Under the pieces are notes generated by a model. The model worked only from the letters and a program-made list of their open reading frames with translations, was not told the DNA's origin and did not search any database. A program made the position numbers and the translations under genes. DNA of 19,714 bases from JAOUFP01 sp947085825 (lineage in GTDB: Bacteria; Nitrospirota; Thermodesulfovibrionia; Thermodesulfovibrionales; UBA6898): NCBI GenBank assembly GCA_947085825.1, contig CAMTXX010000028.1, forward strand, positions 1 through 19,714, written 5' to 3'. Shown here in pieces: positions 13,072 through 19,714 of the stretch (the stretch's first letter is position 1; the number at the start of each line of letters is the position of its first letter).

Positions 13072-13385
13072 TCAATGACCTCCTTGCATTTTTTGCACAT
13101 TCTGTGCTTTTTCCCACTTTCAAGAAGAGAGGCGCCAATCTTGGCCGGCTTGCTGCACTTGGGGCAGAAAAACAGGACATTCGAAATAGCGATCGGCGCC
13201 TCTTTTTTAATAATCCCGCCCTGAGCGTATTTCTTGTTCGGCTTCATATGCTTCTTGATGATATTGACATTTTCAACCAGCACCCTGTTTTTATCCTTAT
13301 CAACCAAAAGAACCCTTCCCTTTTTACCCTTTTCCTTGCCTGCAATAACATACACAGTATCTTCTTTATTGATTCCCAATCCCAT
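13068..13385 (-). CDS. rplX: 50S ribosomal protein uL24 with C-terminal zinc ribbon
   Basis: The protein has 105 residues. A KOW motif lies near the N-terminus (about 11-29, VYVIAGKEKGKKGRVLLVD), followed by the KKHMKPN segment. The C-terminal half carries two Cys pairs (CPKC at 74-77 and CKKC at 97-100) that should form a zinc ribbon; E. coli uL24 lacks it. uL24 initiates 50S assembly and lies by the exit tunnel. The ATG has a GGAGGAGAG Shine-Dalgarno, and the stop overlaps the rplE start. Confidence 0.96.
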   Translation of the reverse strand: MGLGINKEDTVYVIAGKEKGKKGRVLLVDKDKNRVLVENVNIIKKHMKPNKKYAQGGIIKKEAPIAISNVLFFCPKCSKPAKIGASLLESGKKHRMCKKCKEVID

Positions 13386-13393
13386 CTCTCCTC

Positions 13394-13762
13394 CTACAGT
13401 ACTTCAGGAGCAAGGGAGATTATCTTCATATATTCTCTCCATCTTAGCTCTCTTGCAACTGGCCCAAAAATTCTTGTCCCTATCGGCTCGCCCTGCGGAT
13501 TTATCAGCACAACCGCATTCTGGTCAAAGCGTATATAGGAACCGTCAGTTCTTCTCGTCTCTTTCCTGGTGCGCACAACAACTCCCTTTGCAACAGCGCC
13601 TTTCTTTACCGTGCCCTCCGGTATCGCCTCTTTCACACTTACAACGATAACATCGCCGAGCCTTGCATATCTTCTCTTAGAACCACCCAGAACTTTTATG
13701 CACTGGACTCTTTTAGCGCCGGAATTATCTGCTACCTCAAGTACGGTCATCGCCTGAATCAT
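13394..13762 (-). CDS. rplN: 50S ribosomal protein uL14
   Basis: The 122-residue protein starts MIQAMTVLEVADNSGAKRVQ and contains GDVIVVSVKEAIPEG and VARELR, the standard uL14. It contacts 16S rRNA helix 14 in an intersubunit bridge, where RsfS also binds. The ATG overlaps the rpsQ stop by four bases (ATGA), a sign of coupling. Length is exactly the family norm. Confidence 0.97.
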   Translation of the reverse strand: MIQAMTVLEVADNSGAKRVQCIKVLGGSKRRYARLGDVIVVSVKEAIPEGTVKKGAVAKGVVVRTRKETRRTDGSYIRFDQNAVVLINPQGEPIGTRIFGPVARELRWREYMKIISLAPEVL

Positions 13763-14019
13763 TTTATGTTACTCCTTGCCGGACTGGTCACCTTATCAAG
13801 GACAAGCCATCTTTTATCTTTGCTTATCGGCTTAGTCTCCGTAATAATAACCGTGTCGCCGATATTACAGGCATTTCCCGCATCATGTGCCTTGAATTTC
13901 GACACCTTCTTTACAACCTTTTTGTAAACAGGGTGCTGAAAAAGCCTGGTAATCGCGACGACCACCGTCTTATCCATCTTGTTGCTGACTACTTTCCCCG
14001 TATAAGTTTTATTAATCAT
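13759..14019 (-). CDS. rpsQ: 30S ribosomal protein uS17
   Basis: The protein has 86 residues with the uS17 OB-fold motifs GKVVSNKMDKTVVVAI, the conserved HPVYKK, and GDTVIITETKPISKDKRW. It is a primary binder of the 5' domain of 16S rRNA. The ATG at 14019 follows GGAAGG. The 49-nt gap to rpmC is AT-rich and one of the wider ones in this part of the cluster; I see no structure in it. Confidence 0.97.
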   Translation of the reverse strand: MINKTYTGKVVSNKMDKTVVVAITRLFQHPVYKKVVKKVSKFKAHDAGNACNIGDTVIITETKPISKDKRWLVLDKVTSPARSNIK

Positions 14020-14068
14020 TTTTACCTTCCAACACTATTTTTAAAAACCATTATCATATTGCATTTCT

Positions 14069-14260
14069 TTATTTGAGCTTCTTTTCTCCGGCAACCGTCA
14101 ACACCCTGGCAATATCTTTTTTTATCGCCCGTATCCTCATGGGATTCTCTATCTCGCCTGTTGCCAGTTGAAATCTGAGGTTAAACAACTCCCTTCTCAT
14201 ATCCTGCTCTTTCTTTTCAAGCTCTTCTATTGTATTTTCTTTCAGCTCAGCAGCTTTCAT
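14069..14260 (-). CDS. rpmC: 50S ribosomal protein uL29
   Basis: The 63-residue protein is a helical hairpin with typical motifs (MKAAELKENTIEEL, RRELFNLRFQLATGEIENP, IRAIKKDIARVLTV). uL29 lies at the tunnel exit beside uL23, where SRP and trigger factor dock. The ATG overlaps the rplP stop by four bases (ATGA). Confidence 0.97.
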   Translation of the reverse strand: MKAAELKENTIEELEKKEQDMRRELFNLRFQLATGEIENPMRIRAIKKDIARVLTVAGEKKLK

Positions 14261-14676
14261 ATTACCGGCTCCTCTCTTCTTACAAACTTCATAGACAGGG
14301 GAAGCTTGTGTGAAGCAAGCCTCAAGGCTTCCTTGGCGACTTCTTCCGTCACTCCGGACATTTCATAAATTACCCTTCCGGGCTTTATAACGGCAACCCA
14401 GTATTCAGGAGCGCCCTTTCCCTTGCCCATTCTTGTTTCTGCCGGCTTTTTTGTTATCGGCTTATCAGGGAATATCCTGATCCATACCTTACAGCCTCTC
14501 TTTACATGACGGTTAATGGCAATTCTGGCAGACTCGATCTGCCTGCTTGTGATCCAGCCGGGCTCTGTTGCCTTCAATCCGAATTCACCAAAGGACACCT
14601 CGGACCCACGGTAAGCCTTACCGTTCATATTGCCTTTCTGCATCTTTCTGAACTTGACTTTCTTAGGCATCAACAT
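14257..14676 (-). CDS. rplP: 50S ribosomal protein uL16
   Basis: The protein has 139 residues beginning MLMPKKVKFRKMQKG. Conserved segments include GLKATEPGWITSRQIESARIA (shown in part: GWITSRQIESARIAINR), KVWIRIFPDKPITKKPAETRMG and GAPEYWVAVIKPGR. It organises the A-site tRNA region of the large subunit. The ATG at 14676 has AAGGGG about 9 nt upstream, 13 nt after the rpsC stop. Confidence 0.97.
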   Translation of the reverse strand: MLMPKKVKFRKMQKGNMNGKAYRGSEVSFGEFGLKATEPGWITSRQIESARIAINRHVKRGCKVWIRIFPDKPITKKPAETRMGKGKGAPEYWVAVIKPGRVIYEMSGVTEEVAKEALRLASHKLPLSMKFVRREEPVI

Positions 14677-14689
14677 AGCTTAATTCCCC

Positions 14690-15352
14690 TTATATGGCAA
14701 CTGAGTGCGTATCCGGCTTTGCGGACTCAGACAGCACGTCGCCATGATAAACCCAAACCTTGATTCCAATAATGCCGAACGTGGTTTTCGCCTGGGCTAC
14801 ACCATAATTTATATCAGCCCTGAAGGTATGCAAAGGCACTCTCCCTTCGCGATACCATTCTGTTCTTGCTATCTCAGCTCCGGCAAGTCTCCCTGCGCAC
14901 ATTATCTTGATGCCCTGCGCCCCAAACCTTAAAGCCGATGCCACCGATTTCTTCATTGCCCTTCTGAAGGCTATCCTCTTTTCAAGCTGTACCGCAATAT
15001 TTTCTGCAACAAGCTGGGCATCTATTTCGGGCTTTCTGATCTCCTTTATGTCCACACTCGCCTGCTTCCCGCTGATGAGTTCAATATCCTTGCGAAGTTT
15101 TTCAACTTCAGAGCCTTTTTTCCCTATAATAATCCCCGGTCTTGCTGTATGAATGATAACCCGGATTTTCTGGCCGGCACGCTCTATCTCTATCCTTGAG
15201 ACTCCTGCATGATACAATTTTGCCTTGATATCTTTTCTTATGTTGATATCTTCAAGCAACTGAGCAGCATACCCTTTTTTCAGGTACCACCGCGAGTCCC
15301 ATGTCTTTACAATGCCTAATCTTATTCCTATAGGATGCGTCTTCTGGCCCAA
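14690..15352 (-). CDS. rpsC: 30S ribosomal protein uS3
   Basis: The protein has 220 residues beginning (M)GQKTHPIGIRLGI. The start is TTG at 15352, 5 nt after GGAGG; no ATG fits. A type-2 KH domain lies around 40-110 with the GKKG loop at 77-80. The C-terminal domain carries RTEWYREGRVPLHTFRADI and GVKVW-like GIKVWVYHGD. uS3 lines the mRNA entry site and contributes to helicase activity. Confidence 0.97.
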   Translation of the reverse strand: MGQKTHPIGIRLGIVKTWDSRWYLKKGYAAQLLEDINIRKDIKAKLYHAGVSRIEIERAGQKIRVIIHTARPGIIIGKKGSEVEKLRKDIELISGKQASVDIKEIRKPEIDAQLVAENIAVQLEKRIAFRRAMKKSVASALRFGAQGIKIMCAGRLAGAEIARTEWYREGRVPLHTFRADINYGVAQAKTTFGIIGIKVWVYHGDVLSESAKPDTHSVAI

Positions 15353-15365
15353 AATTTCCTCCTGA

Positions 15366-15698
15366 TTATTCCTCTGTTAATATCACTGTGATGTGACAGG
15401 ACTTTTTCTTGATCATGTTTGCCCTGCCCATTGATCTCTGCTCAACCCGCTTCATTCTGGATCCCTCATCAACATGCGCCCTTATGAGCAGGGATTCGGA
15501 ATCTATGTTGTTATTTTTCTGTTCCGCATTATGCATCGCGGACTTCAGTATCTTTTCTATAAACCTGGCGCCCCTGTAAGGCATGAATTTAAGAGATAAC
15601 AGTGCATCCCCGGCCTTTTTCCCCCTGATGAGGTCAGCCACTCTCCGCGCCTTTCTCGGTGTGCATTTTGCGTATTTTAATATAGCCTTAGACTCCAT
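15366..15698 (-). CDS. rplV: 50S ribosomal protein uL22
   Basis: The 110-residue protein has the uL22 signature: KYAKCTPRKARRVADLIRGK at the N-terminus, a loop region around SRMKRVEQRSMGRANMI, and the usual end ITVILTE. The extended beta hairpin lines the nascent-chain tunnel, where macrolide-resistance changes occur in other bacteria. The ATG at 15698 is 4 nt beyond the rpsS stop, with AAGGG upstream inside rpsS. Confidence 0.97.
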   Translation of the reverse strand: MESKAILKYAKCTPRKARRVADLIRGKKAGDALLSLKFMPYRGARFIEKILKSAMHNAEQKNNNIDSESLLIRAHVDEGSRMKRVEQRSMGRANMIKKKSCHITVILTEE

Positions 15699-15702
15699 TT
15701 TA

Positions 15703-15996
15703 TCAGCCCTTTACACTAGTAGTCTTTGATGTTTTTGACGAGCCTGCATGGCCCTTGAAAGTCCTTGTTGGTGAAAACTCACCAAGCTTGTGCCCAACCA
15801 TGTTCTCAGTTACATACACCGGAATGAACTTTCTGCCGTTATGAACAGCAAAGGTATATCCAATAAAGTCAGGTATTACCATTGAACGCCTTGACCAGGT
15901 TTTTACAATCTTTTTTTCTCCTGCTGAAATCATGGCGTTTACTTTCTTCAGAAGCTTGTCTTCTACATACGGGCCTTTTTTCAATGACCGTGGCAA
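15703..15996 (-). CDS. rpsS: 30S ribosomal protein uS19
   Basis: The 97-residue protein starts (M)PRSLKKGPYVEDKLL and holds KTWSRRSMVIPDFIGYT and the signature region NMVGHKLGEFSPTRTFKGH. The start is TTG at 15996, 7 nt after GGAGG and one nucleotide after the rplB stop. uS19 sits in the 30S head with uS13. The Ser/Thr/Lys-rich C-terminal tail (SSKTSKTTSVKG) is common in the family. Confidence 0.97.
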   Translation of the reverse strand: MPRSLKKGPYVEDKLLKKVNAMISAGEKKIVKTWSRRSMVIPDFIGYTFAVHNGRKFIPVYVTENMVGHKLGEFSPTRTFKGHAGSSKTSKTTSVKG

Positions 15997-15997
15997 T

Positions 15998-16816
15998 TTA
16001 CTTCCTCCTCTTTACGATATACATATTTGTCCGTTTACAATTTCTGGTCTTAATCCCCTCAGGTACTCCCCATGGAGTGCATGGCGGCCTTCCTCCGGAA
16101 CTCTTGCCTTCTCCACCACCAAGCGGGTGATCAACCGGGTTCATTACAACTCCCCGCACATGCGGTCTCTTCCCAAGCCATCTTGATCTGCCTGCCTTAC
16201 CGGAGGAAAGATTTTCGTGCTCCGGGTTACTCACCTGCCCGAGCGTTGCCATGCAGTCAGCTGCCACACGTCTCACCTCACCCGAAGAGAGTTTTACCTG
16301 AACATATTTTTCTTCTTTAGCAATAAGCTGGGCAGAGGCGCCAGCGCTCCTCACCATCTTTGCGCCCTGTCCGGGCTGCAACTCTATATTATGAATGAAT
16401 GAACCAAGCGGCATATCACTCAGGGGAAGTGCGTTGCCTGCCTTGATCTCAGACCCCTTGCCGGAGACAATCTCATCGCCCACGCTTAAGCCTACAGGGA
16501 GAATAATATATCTCTTCTCTCCATCTTTATAATTCAGCAAAGCAATACGCGCTGATCTGTTGGGGTCATATTCTATAGTGGCAACTATTGCAGGTATGCC
16601 AACCTTGTCTCTCTTAAAATCAATAAGCCTGTATCTTCTGCTGTTTCCGCCACCCCTTTGCCACATTGTCACACGACCAAGATTATTTCTTCCTCCGGTC
16701 TTCTTTAACGGCCTTACCAATGACTTTTCAGGTTCGGTTGCAGTAATCTCTGCGAAATCCATAACTGTGCGAAACCTTTTGCCTGGAGATGTTGGTTTAT
16801 ATTTATTAATTCCCAT
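15998..16816 (-). CDS. rplB: 50S ribosomal protein uL2
   Basis: The 272-residue protein is full length, with the OB-fold (about 60-130), the SH3-like domain (about 130-200) and the C-terminal extension into the peptidyl transferase region. The key His of MNPVDHP is present at residue 230 (His229 in mature E. coli numbering). Two residues later most bacteria have a second His (DHPHGGGEG), but this protein has Leu (DHPLGGGEG). uL2 supports subunit joining and peptide-bond formation. The ATG overlaps the rplW stop by one base (TAATG). Confidence 0.97.
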   Translation of the reverse strand: MGINKYKPTSPGKRFRTVMDFAEITATEPEKSLVRPLKKTGGRNNLGRVTMWQRGGGNSRRYRLIDFKRDKVGIPAIVATIEYDPNRSARIALLNYKDGEKRYIILPVGLSVGDEIVSGKGSEIKAGNALPLSDMPLGSFIHNIELQPGQGAKMVRSAGASAQLIAKEEKYVQVKLSSGEVRRVAADCMATLGQVSNPEHENLSSGKAGRSRWLGKRPHVRGVVMNPVDHPLGGGEGKSSGGRPPCTPWGVPEGIKTRNCKRTNMYIVKRRK

Positions 16817-17106
16817 TATGCACCCTCAATAAAATCAAGTTTTTCGCCTTTTTTAAGGGTAATTAAGGCCTTTTTCCTGTCAGGTCTTTTACCCAAAGAC
16901 TTTCCCTGTCTCTTCCATTTTCCATGAGCCTTGATTGTGGCTACTTTCTCTACCTTCACCTTGAATATTTCTTCTATGGCCTTCTTTATCTCTATCTTGT
17001 TGGAATCTCTGTTGACCTCGACAAGAAGTTTGTTTTCAGCCTCTTTCAGAGCGCTCCCTTTTTCTGTAAATAAAGGTTTTTTAATTATTGTAAAAAGATT
17101 TTTCAT
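16816..17106 (-). CDS. rplW: 50S ribosomal protein uL23
   Basis: The protein has 96 residues with uL23 motifs: IIKKPLFTEKGSALKE, the FKVKVEKVATIKAHGKWKR strand and loop, and the KKALITLKKGEKLDF end. It is the main docking site for trigger factor and SRP at the tunnel exit. The ATG overlaps the rplD stop by four bases (ATGA). Confidence 0.97.
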   Translation of the reverse strand: MKNLFTIIKKPLFTEKGSALKEAENKLLVEVNRDSNKIEIKKAIEEIFKVKVEKVATIKAHGKWKRQGKSLGKRPDRKKALITLKKGEKLDFIEGA

Positions 17107-17732
17107 TTCTTACCTGCCTCTGTCAGCATTGCCACAGCCTGCCTGTCAAACAATATCCTTCCATGTACCGCAACCTCATATGGATTAAGATCCGTTACTC
17201 TCGTCACCTTTACCCCAGGGATATTCCTTGCTGAAAGGAGCACTGCTTCATTTTTTTCAGGCACAACTATGAGAGTGCTCTTGCCTGCAAGCCCGAGATT
17301 CTTCAAAAGTAAAACCATATCTTTTGTGCTCGGCTTTTCAAGCCCGAAACCATCTATCACAATTATCTCGCCGTCTGCCAGTTTGCCTGAAAGCGCTGCA
17401 TTTAAGGCAATTTTCTTTACCTTTCTCGGTAAATTATATGAATAGTCCCTTGGCTGAGGGCCAAACACAATGCCGCCGCCTCTCCATAAAGGAGAACGCG
17501 AACTTCCGGCCCTTGCCCTGCCCGTAGACTTCTGCTTCCAGGGCTTTTTCCCGCCGCCGCTGACAAGACCCTTTGTCTTGGTTGAAGCAGTCCCCTGTCT
17601 TTGGTTAGCGAGAAAATTTACCACAGCGCTATGAAGAACGCCTTGCTTTACGGTAACCCCGAAAATATTCTCAGGAACATCCATTTTTCCGACTGACGTA
17701 TTGTTCTTGTCTTTTATATCAATTTCAGGCAT
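17103..17732 (-). CDS. rplD: 50S ribosomal protein uL4
   Basis: The 209-residue protein starts MPEIDIKDKNNTSVGK; ATG 17732 is preceded by AAGGA at 8 nt, and an upstream TTG is rejected. Residues about 48-95 form the basic exit-tunnel loop (KKPWKQKSTGRARAGSSRSP). The Rossmann-like globular part follows, with IIVIDGFGLEKPSTKDM. In E. coli uL4 also represses the S10 operon. The start lies one nucleotide after the rplC stop. Confidence 0.97.
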   Translation of the reverse strand: MPEIDIKDKNNTSVGKMDVPENIFGVTVKQGVLHSAVVNFLANQRQGTASTKTKGLVSGGGKKPWKQKSTGRARAGSSRSPLWRGGGIVFGPQPRDYSYNLPRKVKKIALNAALSGKLADGEIIVIDGFGLEKPSTKDMVLLLKNLGLAGKSTLIVVPEKNEAVLLSARNIPGVKVTRVTDLNPYEVAVHGRILFDRQAVAMLTEAGKK

Positions 17733-17733
17733 T

Positions 17734-18348
17734 TTAGCTTTCCTTTCTGATCTCAAGGTATGTCCCTTTTGCTCCGGGGACAGCTCCTGAGATGAGAAGC
17801 AGGTTCTGATCGACCCTTACCTCAATCACCTTAAGATTCTTAACAGAAACCCTTTCAGATCCCATATGTCCAGGCATCCCCTTGTTCTTCCAGACCCTTG
17901 AAGGAAAAGAACTCGCGCCTATTGAGCCAACTTCCCTGTAAGACGTGGAGCCATGAGATGCCGGACCCCCGGCATAATTATGCATCTTCATGACGCCCTG
18001 GAAGCCTTTTCCTATTGAAATTCCGGTTACAGTGATCATATCACCCTTCTGAAACTTCTCAACAGTCACCTTTTCCCCTACTTTCAGGTCTCCCATCGGG
18101 AATTCCTTCATAATCCTGCATGGATTCAAGCCGGCTTTCTTGCAAATACCCTTTATCGGACGGCTGACCCTTTTCTCTTTTTTGACCTCTTCAAAGCCCA
18201 TCTTGACGGCTTCGTACCCGTCATTCTCTTTGGTCTTGACCTGCACTACACCGCAGGGCCCGGCCTCGACTACTGTAACAGGCCAGAGCCTTCCATTTTC
18301 GTCAAAAACCTGTGTCATTCCAAGTTTTCTGCCCAGAATCCCTGTCAT
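17734..18348 (-). CDS. rplC: 50S ribosomal protein uL3
   Basis: The 204-residue protein starts MTGILGRKLGMTQVFDENG and contains the long peptidyl-transferase-directed loop (GKGFQGVMKMHNYAGGPASH, then GSIGASSFPSRVWKNKGMPG). It is one of the first proteins to bind 23S rRNA. The ATG overlaps the rpsJ stop by four bases (ATGA). Length and motifs are ordinary. Confidence 0.97.
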   Translation of the reverse strand: MTGILGRKLGMTQVFDENGRLWPVTVVEAGPCGVVQVKTKENDGYEAVKMGFEEVKKEKRVSRPIKGICKKAGLNPCRIMKEFPMGDLKVGEKVTVEKFQKGDMITVTGISIGKGFQGVMKMHNYAGGPASHGSTSYREVGSIGASSFPSRVWKNKGMPGHMGSERVSVKNLKVIEVRVDQNLLLISGAVPGAKGTYLEIRKES

Positions 18349-18650
18349 AGCTTTATCTCCACATCCACCCCGGCTGCAAGCTCCAATTTCATAAGGGCAT
18401 CTACAGTCTGCGGTGTTGCATCATGTATATCCAGAAGCCTTTTATGGGTCCTTATTTCAAACTGTTCTCTGGACTTTTTATCTACATGGGGAGACCTGAG
18501 AACAGTTATCTTGTTGATATGGGTCGGCAAAGGCACAGGCCCCGCAACCCTTGCGCCTGTTCTCTGCGCAGTGCCTACAATCTCCCTTAAAGACTGATCA
18601 AGAACTCTGTGATCGTATGCTTTTAATTTTATCCTTATTATTTGATTCAC
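18345..18650 (-). CDS. rpsJ: 30S ribosomal protein uS10 (NusE)
   Basis: The 101-residue protein has the uS10 motifs RIKLKAYDHRVLDQS, GARVAGPVPLPT and RTHKRLLDIHDATPQTVDAL. It acts in the 30S head and, as NusE, in transcription antitermination with NusB and NusG. It starts with GTG at 18650, 2 nt past the tuf stop; its GGAG lies in the last codon of tuf. In E. coli the S10 operon has its own promoter and leader here, but in this genome the gene directly follows tuf. Confidence 0.97.
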   Translation of the reverse strand: MNQIIRIKLKAYDHRVLDQSLREIVGTAQRTGARVAGPVPLPTHINKITVLRSPHVDKKSREQFEIRTHKRLLDIHDATPQTVDALMKLELAAGVDVEIKL

Positions 18651-18652
18651 GA

Positions 18653-19714
18653 TTACTCCAATACCTCTGTAACAACACCGGCGCCAACAGTGCGGCCGCC
18701 TTCTCTGATTGCAAACCTAAGTTCTTTCTCCATCGCTATAGGCGATATCAGCTCTATGGACATGCTCACATTATCTCCAGGCATTACCATCTCTACTCCC
18801 TCAGGTAACTGCGCCACCCCGGTCACGTCCGTTGTCCTGAAATAAAATTGCGGCCGGTACCCCTTGAAAAACGGCGTGTGCCTGCCGCCTTCTTCCTTCG
18901 TCAATATATAGGCCTCGGCCTTGAACTTCGTATGCGGTTTGATGCTCCCGGGCTTTGCCAATACCTGCCCGCGCTCCACTTCTTCCTTGGCAATGCCCCT
19001 TAGCAGCAACCCTACGTTGTCTCCCGCCCTTCCTTCATCAAGCAGTTTTCGGAACATCTCAACTCCTGTGGCCACTGTCTTTCTCGTCTCGCCAAGTCCG
19101 ACTATCTCCACTTCCTCTCCTACCTTGACGATCCCTCTCTCTATCCTGCCTGTCACTACAGTGCCACGGCCGGAGATGGAAAATACATCTTCTATGGGCA
19201 TCAAAAACGGCTTGTCTATCGGTCTCTCAGGCGTCGGTATATAGCTGTCTACTGCTGCTATCAGTTCCTGTATGCATTTGTAATCTTCTGAATTAGGGTC
19301 TGTGCTGGCGCTCTCCGACACCTTAAGGGCGCTGCCCTTTATTATCGGTATATCGTCCCCTGGGAACTTATACTTCGTCAGAAGCTCTCTGACTTCAAGC
19401 TCCACCAGCTCCAATAACTCAGGGTCATCCACCATGTCTGTCTTGTTCATGAACACTACTATGTACGGCACTCCTACCTGTCTTGCAAGCAGTATGTGCT
19501 CTCTTGTCTGCGGCATCGGGCCGTCTGCTGCGCTCACCACAAGTATCGCGCCGTCCATCTGCGCTGCTCCCGTGATCATGTTCTTTACATAGTCAGCATG
19601 TCCGGGGCAGTCTACGTGCGCATAGTGCCTTTTATCAGATTCATACTCAACGTGCGCAGTTGCGATCGTTATTCCCCTGGCCTTCTCCTCAGGCGCGTTG
19701 TCTATGCTGTCATA
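18653..19714 (-). CDS. tuf: Elongation factor Tu (N-terminus cut by the window edge)
   Basis: The visible 353 residues start at YDSIDNAPEEKARGITIATA, so about 45 N-terminal residues, including the P-loop, are outside the window. Switch I threonine (RGIT), DCPGH (about 35-39 of the fragment), NKTD (90-93) and GSALK are present, followed by the two beta-barrel domains and the usual C-terminal end GRTVGAGVVTEVLE. EF-Tu delivers aminoacyl-tRNA to the A site as a GTPase. Position directly before rpsJ is the str/S10 junction; fusA, rpsG and rpsL would be expected to the right. Confidence 0.97.
   Translation of the reverse strand, partial: YDSIDNAPEEKARGITIATAHVEYESDKRHYAHVDCPGHADYVKNMITGAAQMDGAILVVSAADGPMPQTREHILLARQVGVPYIVVFMNKTDMVDDPELLELVELEVRELLTKYKFPGDDIPIIKGSALKVSESASTDPNSEDYKCIQELIAAVDSYIPTPERPIDKPFLMPIEDVFSISGRGTVVTGRIERGIVKVGEEVEIVGLGETRKTVATGVEMFRKLLDEGRAGDNVGLLLRGIAKEEVERGQVLAKPGSIKPHTKFKAEAYILTKEEGGRHTPFFKGYRPQFYFRTTDVTGVAQLPEGVEMVMPGDNVSMSIELISPIAMEKELRFAIREGGRTVGAGVVTEVLE

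Noticed and set aside
12613..13224. 203-codon plus-strand frame
   Set aside because: Antisense to rplE and rplX, both certain genes; no domain recognised.

Overview
This is a bacterial chromosomal window dominated by the ribosomal-protein supercluster. It runs on the minus strand from a truncated tuf at the right edge to rplQ near 4.2 kb. The order is tuf, rpsJ, rplC, rplD, rplW, rplB, rpsS, rplV, rpsC, rplP, rpmC, rpsQ, rplN, rplX, rplE, rpsN, rpsH, rplF, rplR, rpsE, rpmD, rplO, secY, map, infA, rpmJ, rpsM, rpsK, rpsD, rpoA, rplQ. These are the classical S10, spc and alpha operons joined head to tail. Most gaps are under 25 nt and several junctions overlap (ATGA or TAATG). adk, often found between secY and map, is absent. 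Two genes are under 60 codons (rpmJ, rpmD), and there is a 29-residue hydrophobic reading frame that overlaps the rplQ stop codon by one base.

Left of the cluster, behind a terminator-like hairpin, lies a second minus-strand unit. A consensus sigma-70-type promoter sits almost on the ATG of a class A penicillin-binding protein (PBP1A), which is followed by a small secreted TPR protein. Facing it on the plus strand is a MerR-type regulator with a cysteine-rich C-terminal domain carrying two Cys-Trp motifs. Further left is a 52-residue protein with CxxC and CC cysteines. It has its own consensus promoter, a strong Shine-Dalgarno and an intrinsic terminator. The first 75 bases may be the tail of a plus-strand gene.

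The bacterium makes peptidoglycan and has moderate GC. The cysteine-containing forms of uS4, uS14, uL24 and bL36, heavy use of TTG starts, and the CW-type MerR protein suggest an anaerobic lineage such as Nitrospirota or Desulfobacterota. This is an impression from protein character only; no phylogeny was done.

Most of the window is ordinary housekeeping DNA, and I see no convincing new multi-gene system. The points worth a second look are the coupled microprotein after rplQ, the two small cysteine-rich genes at the left, the apparently leaderless PBP1A transcript, the concentration of TTG starts in ribosomal genes, and structured spacers at rpmJ/rpsM and rpsD/rpoA.
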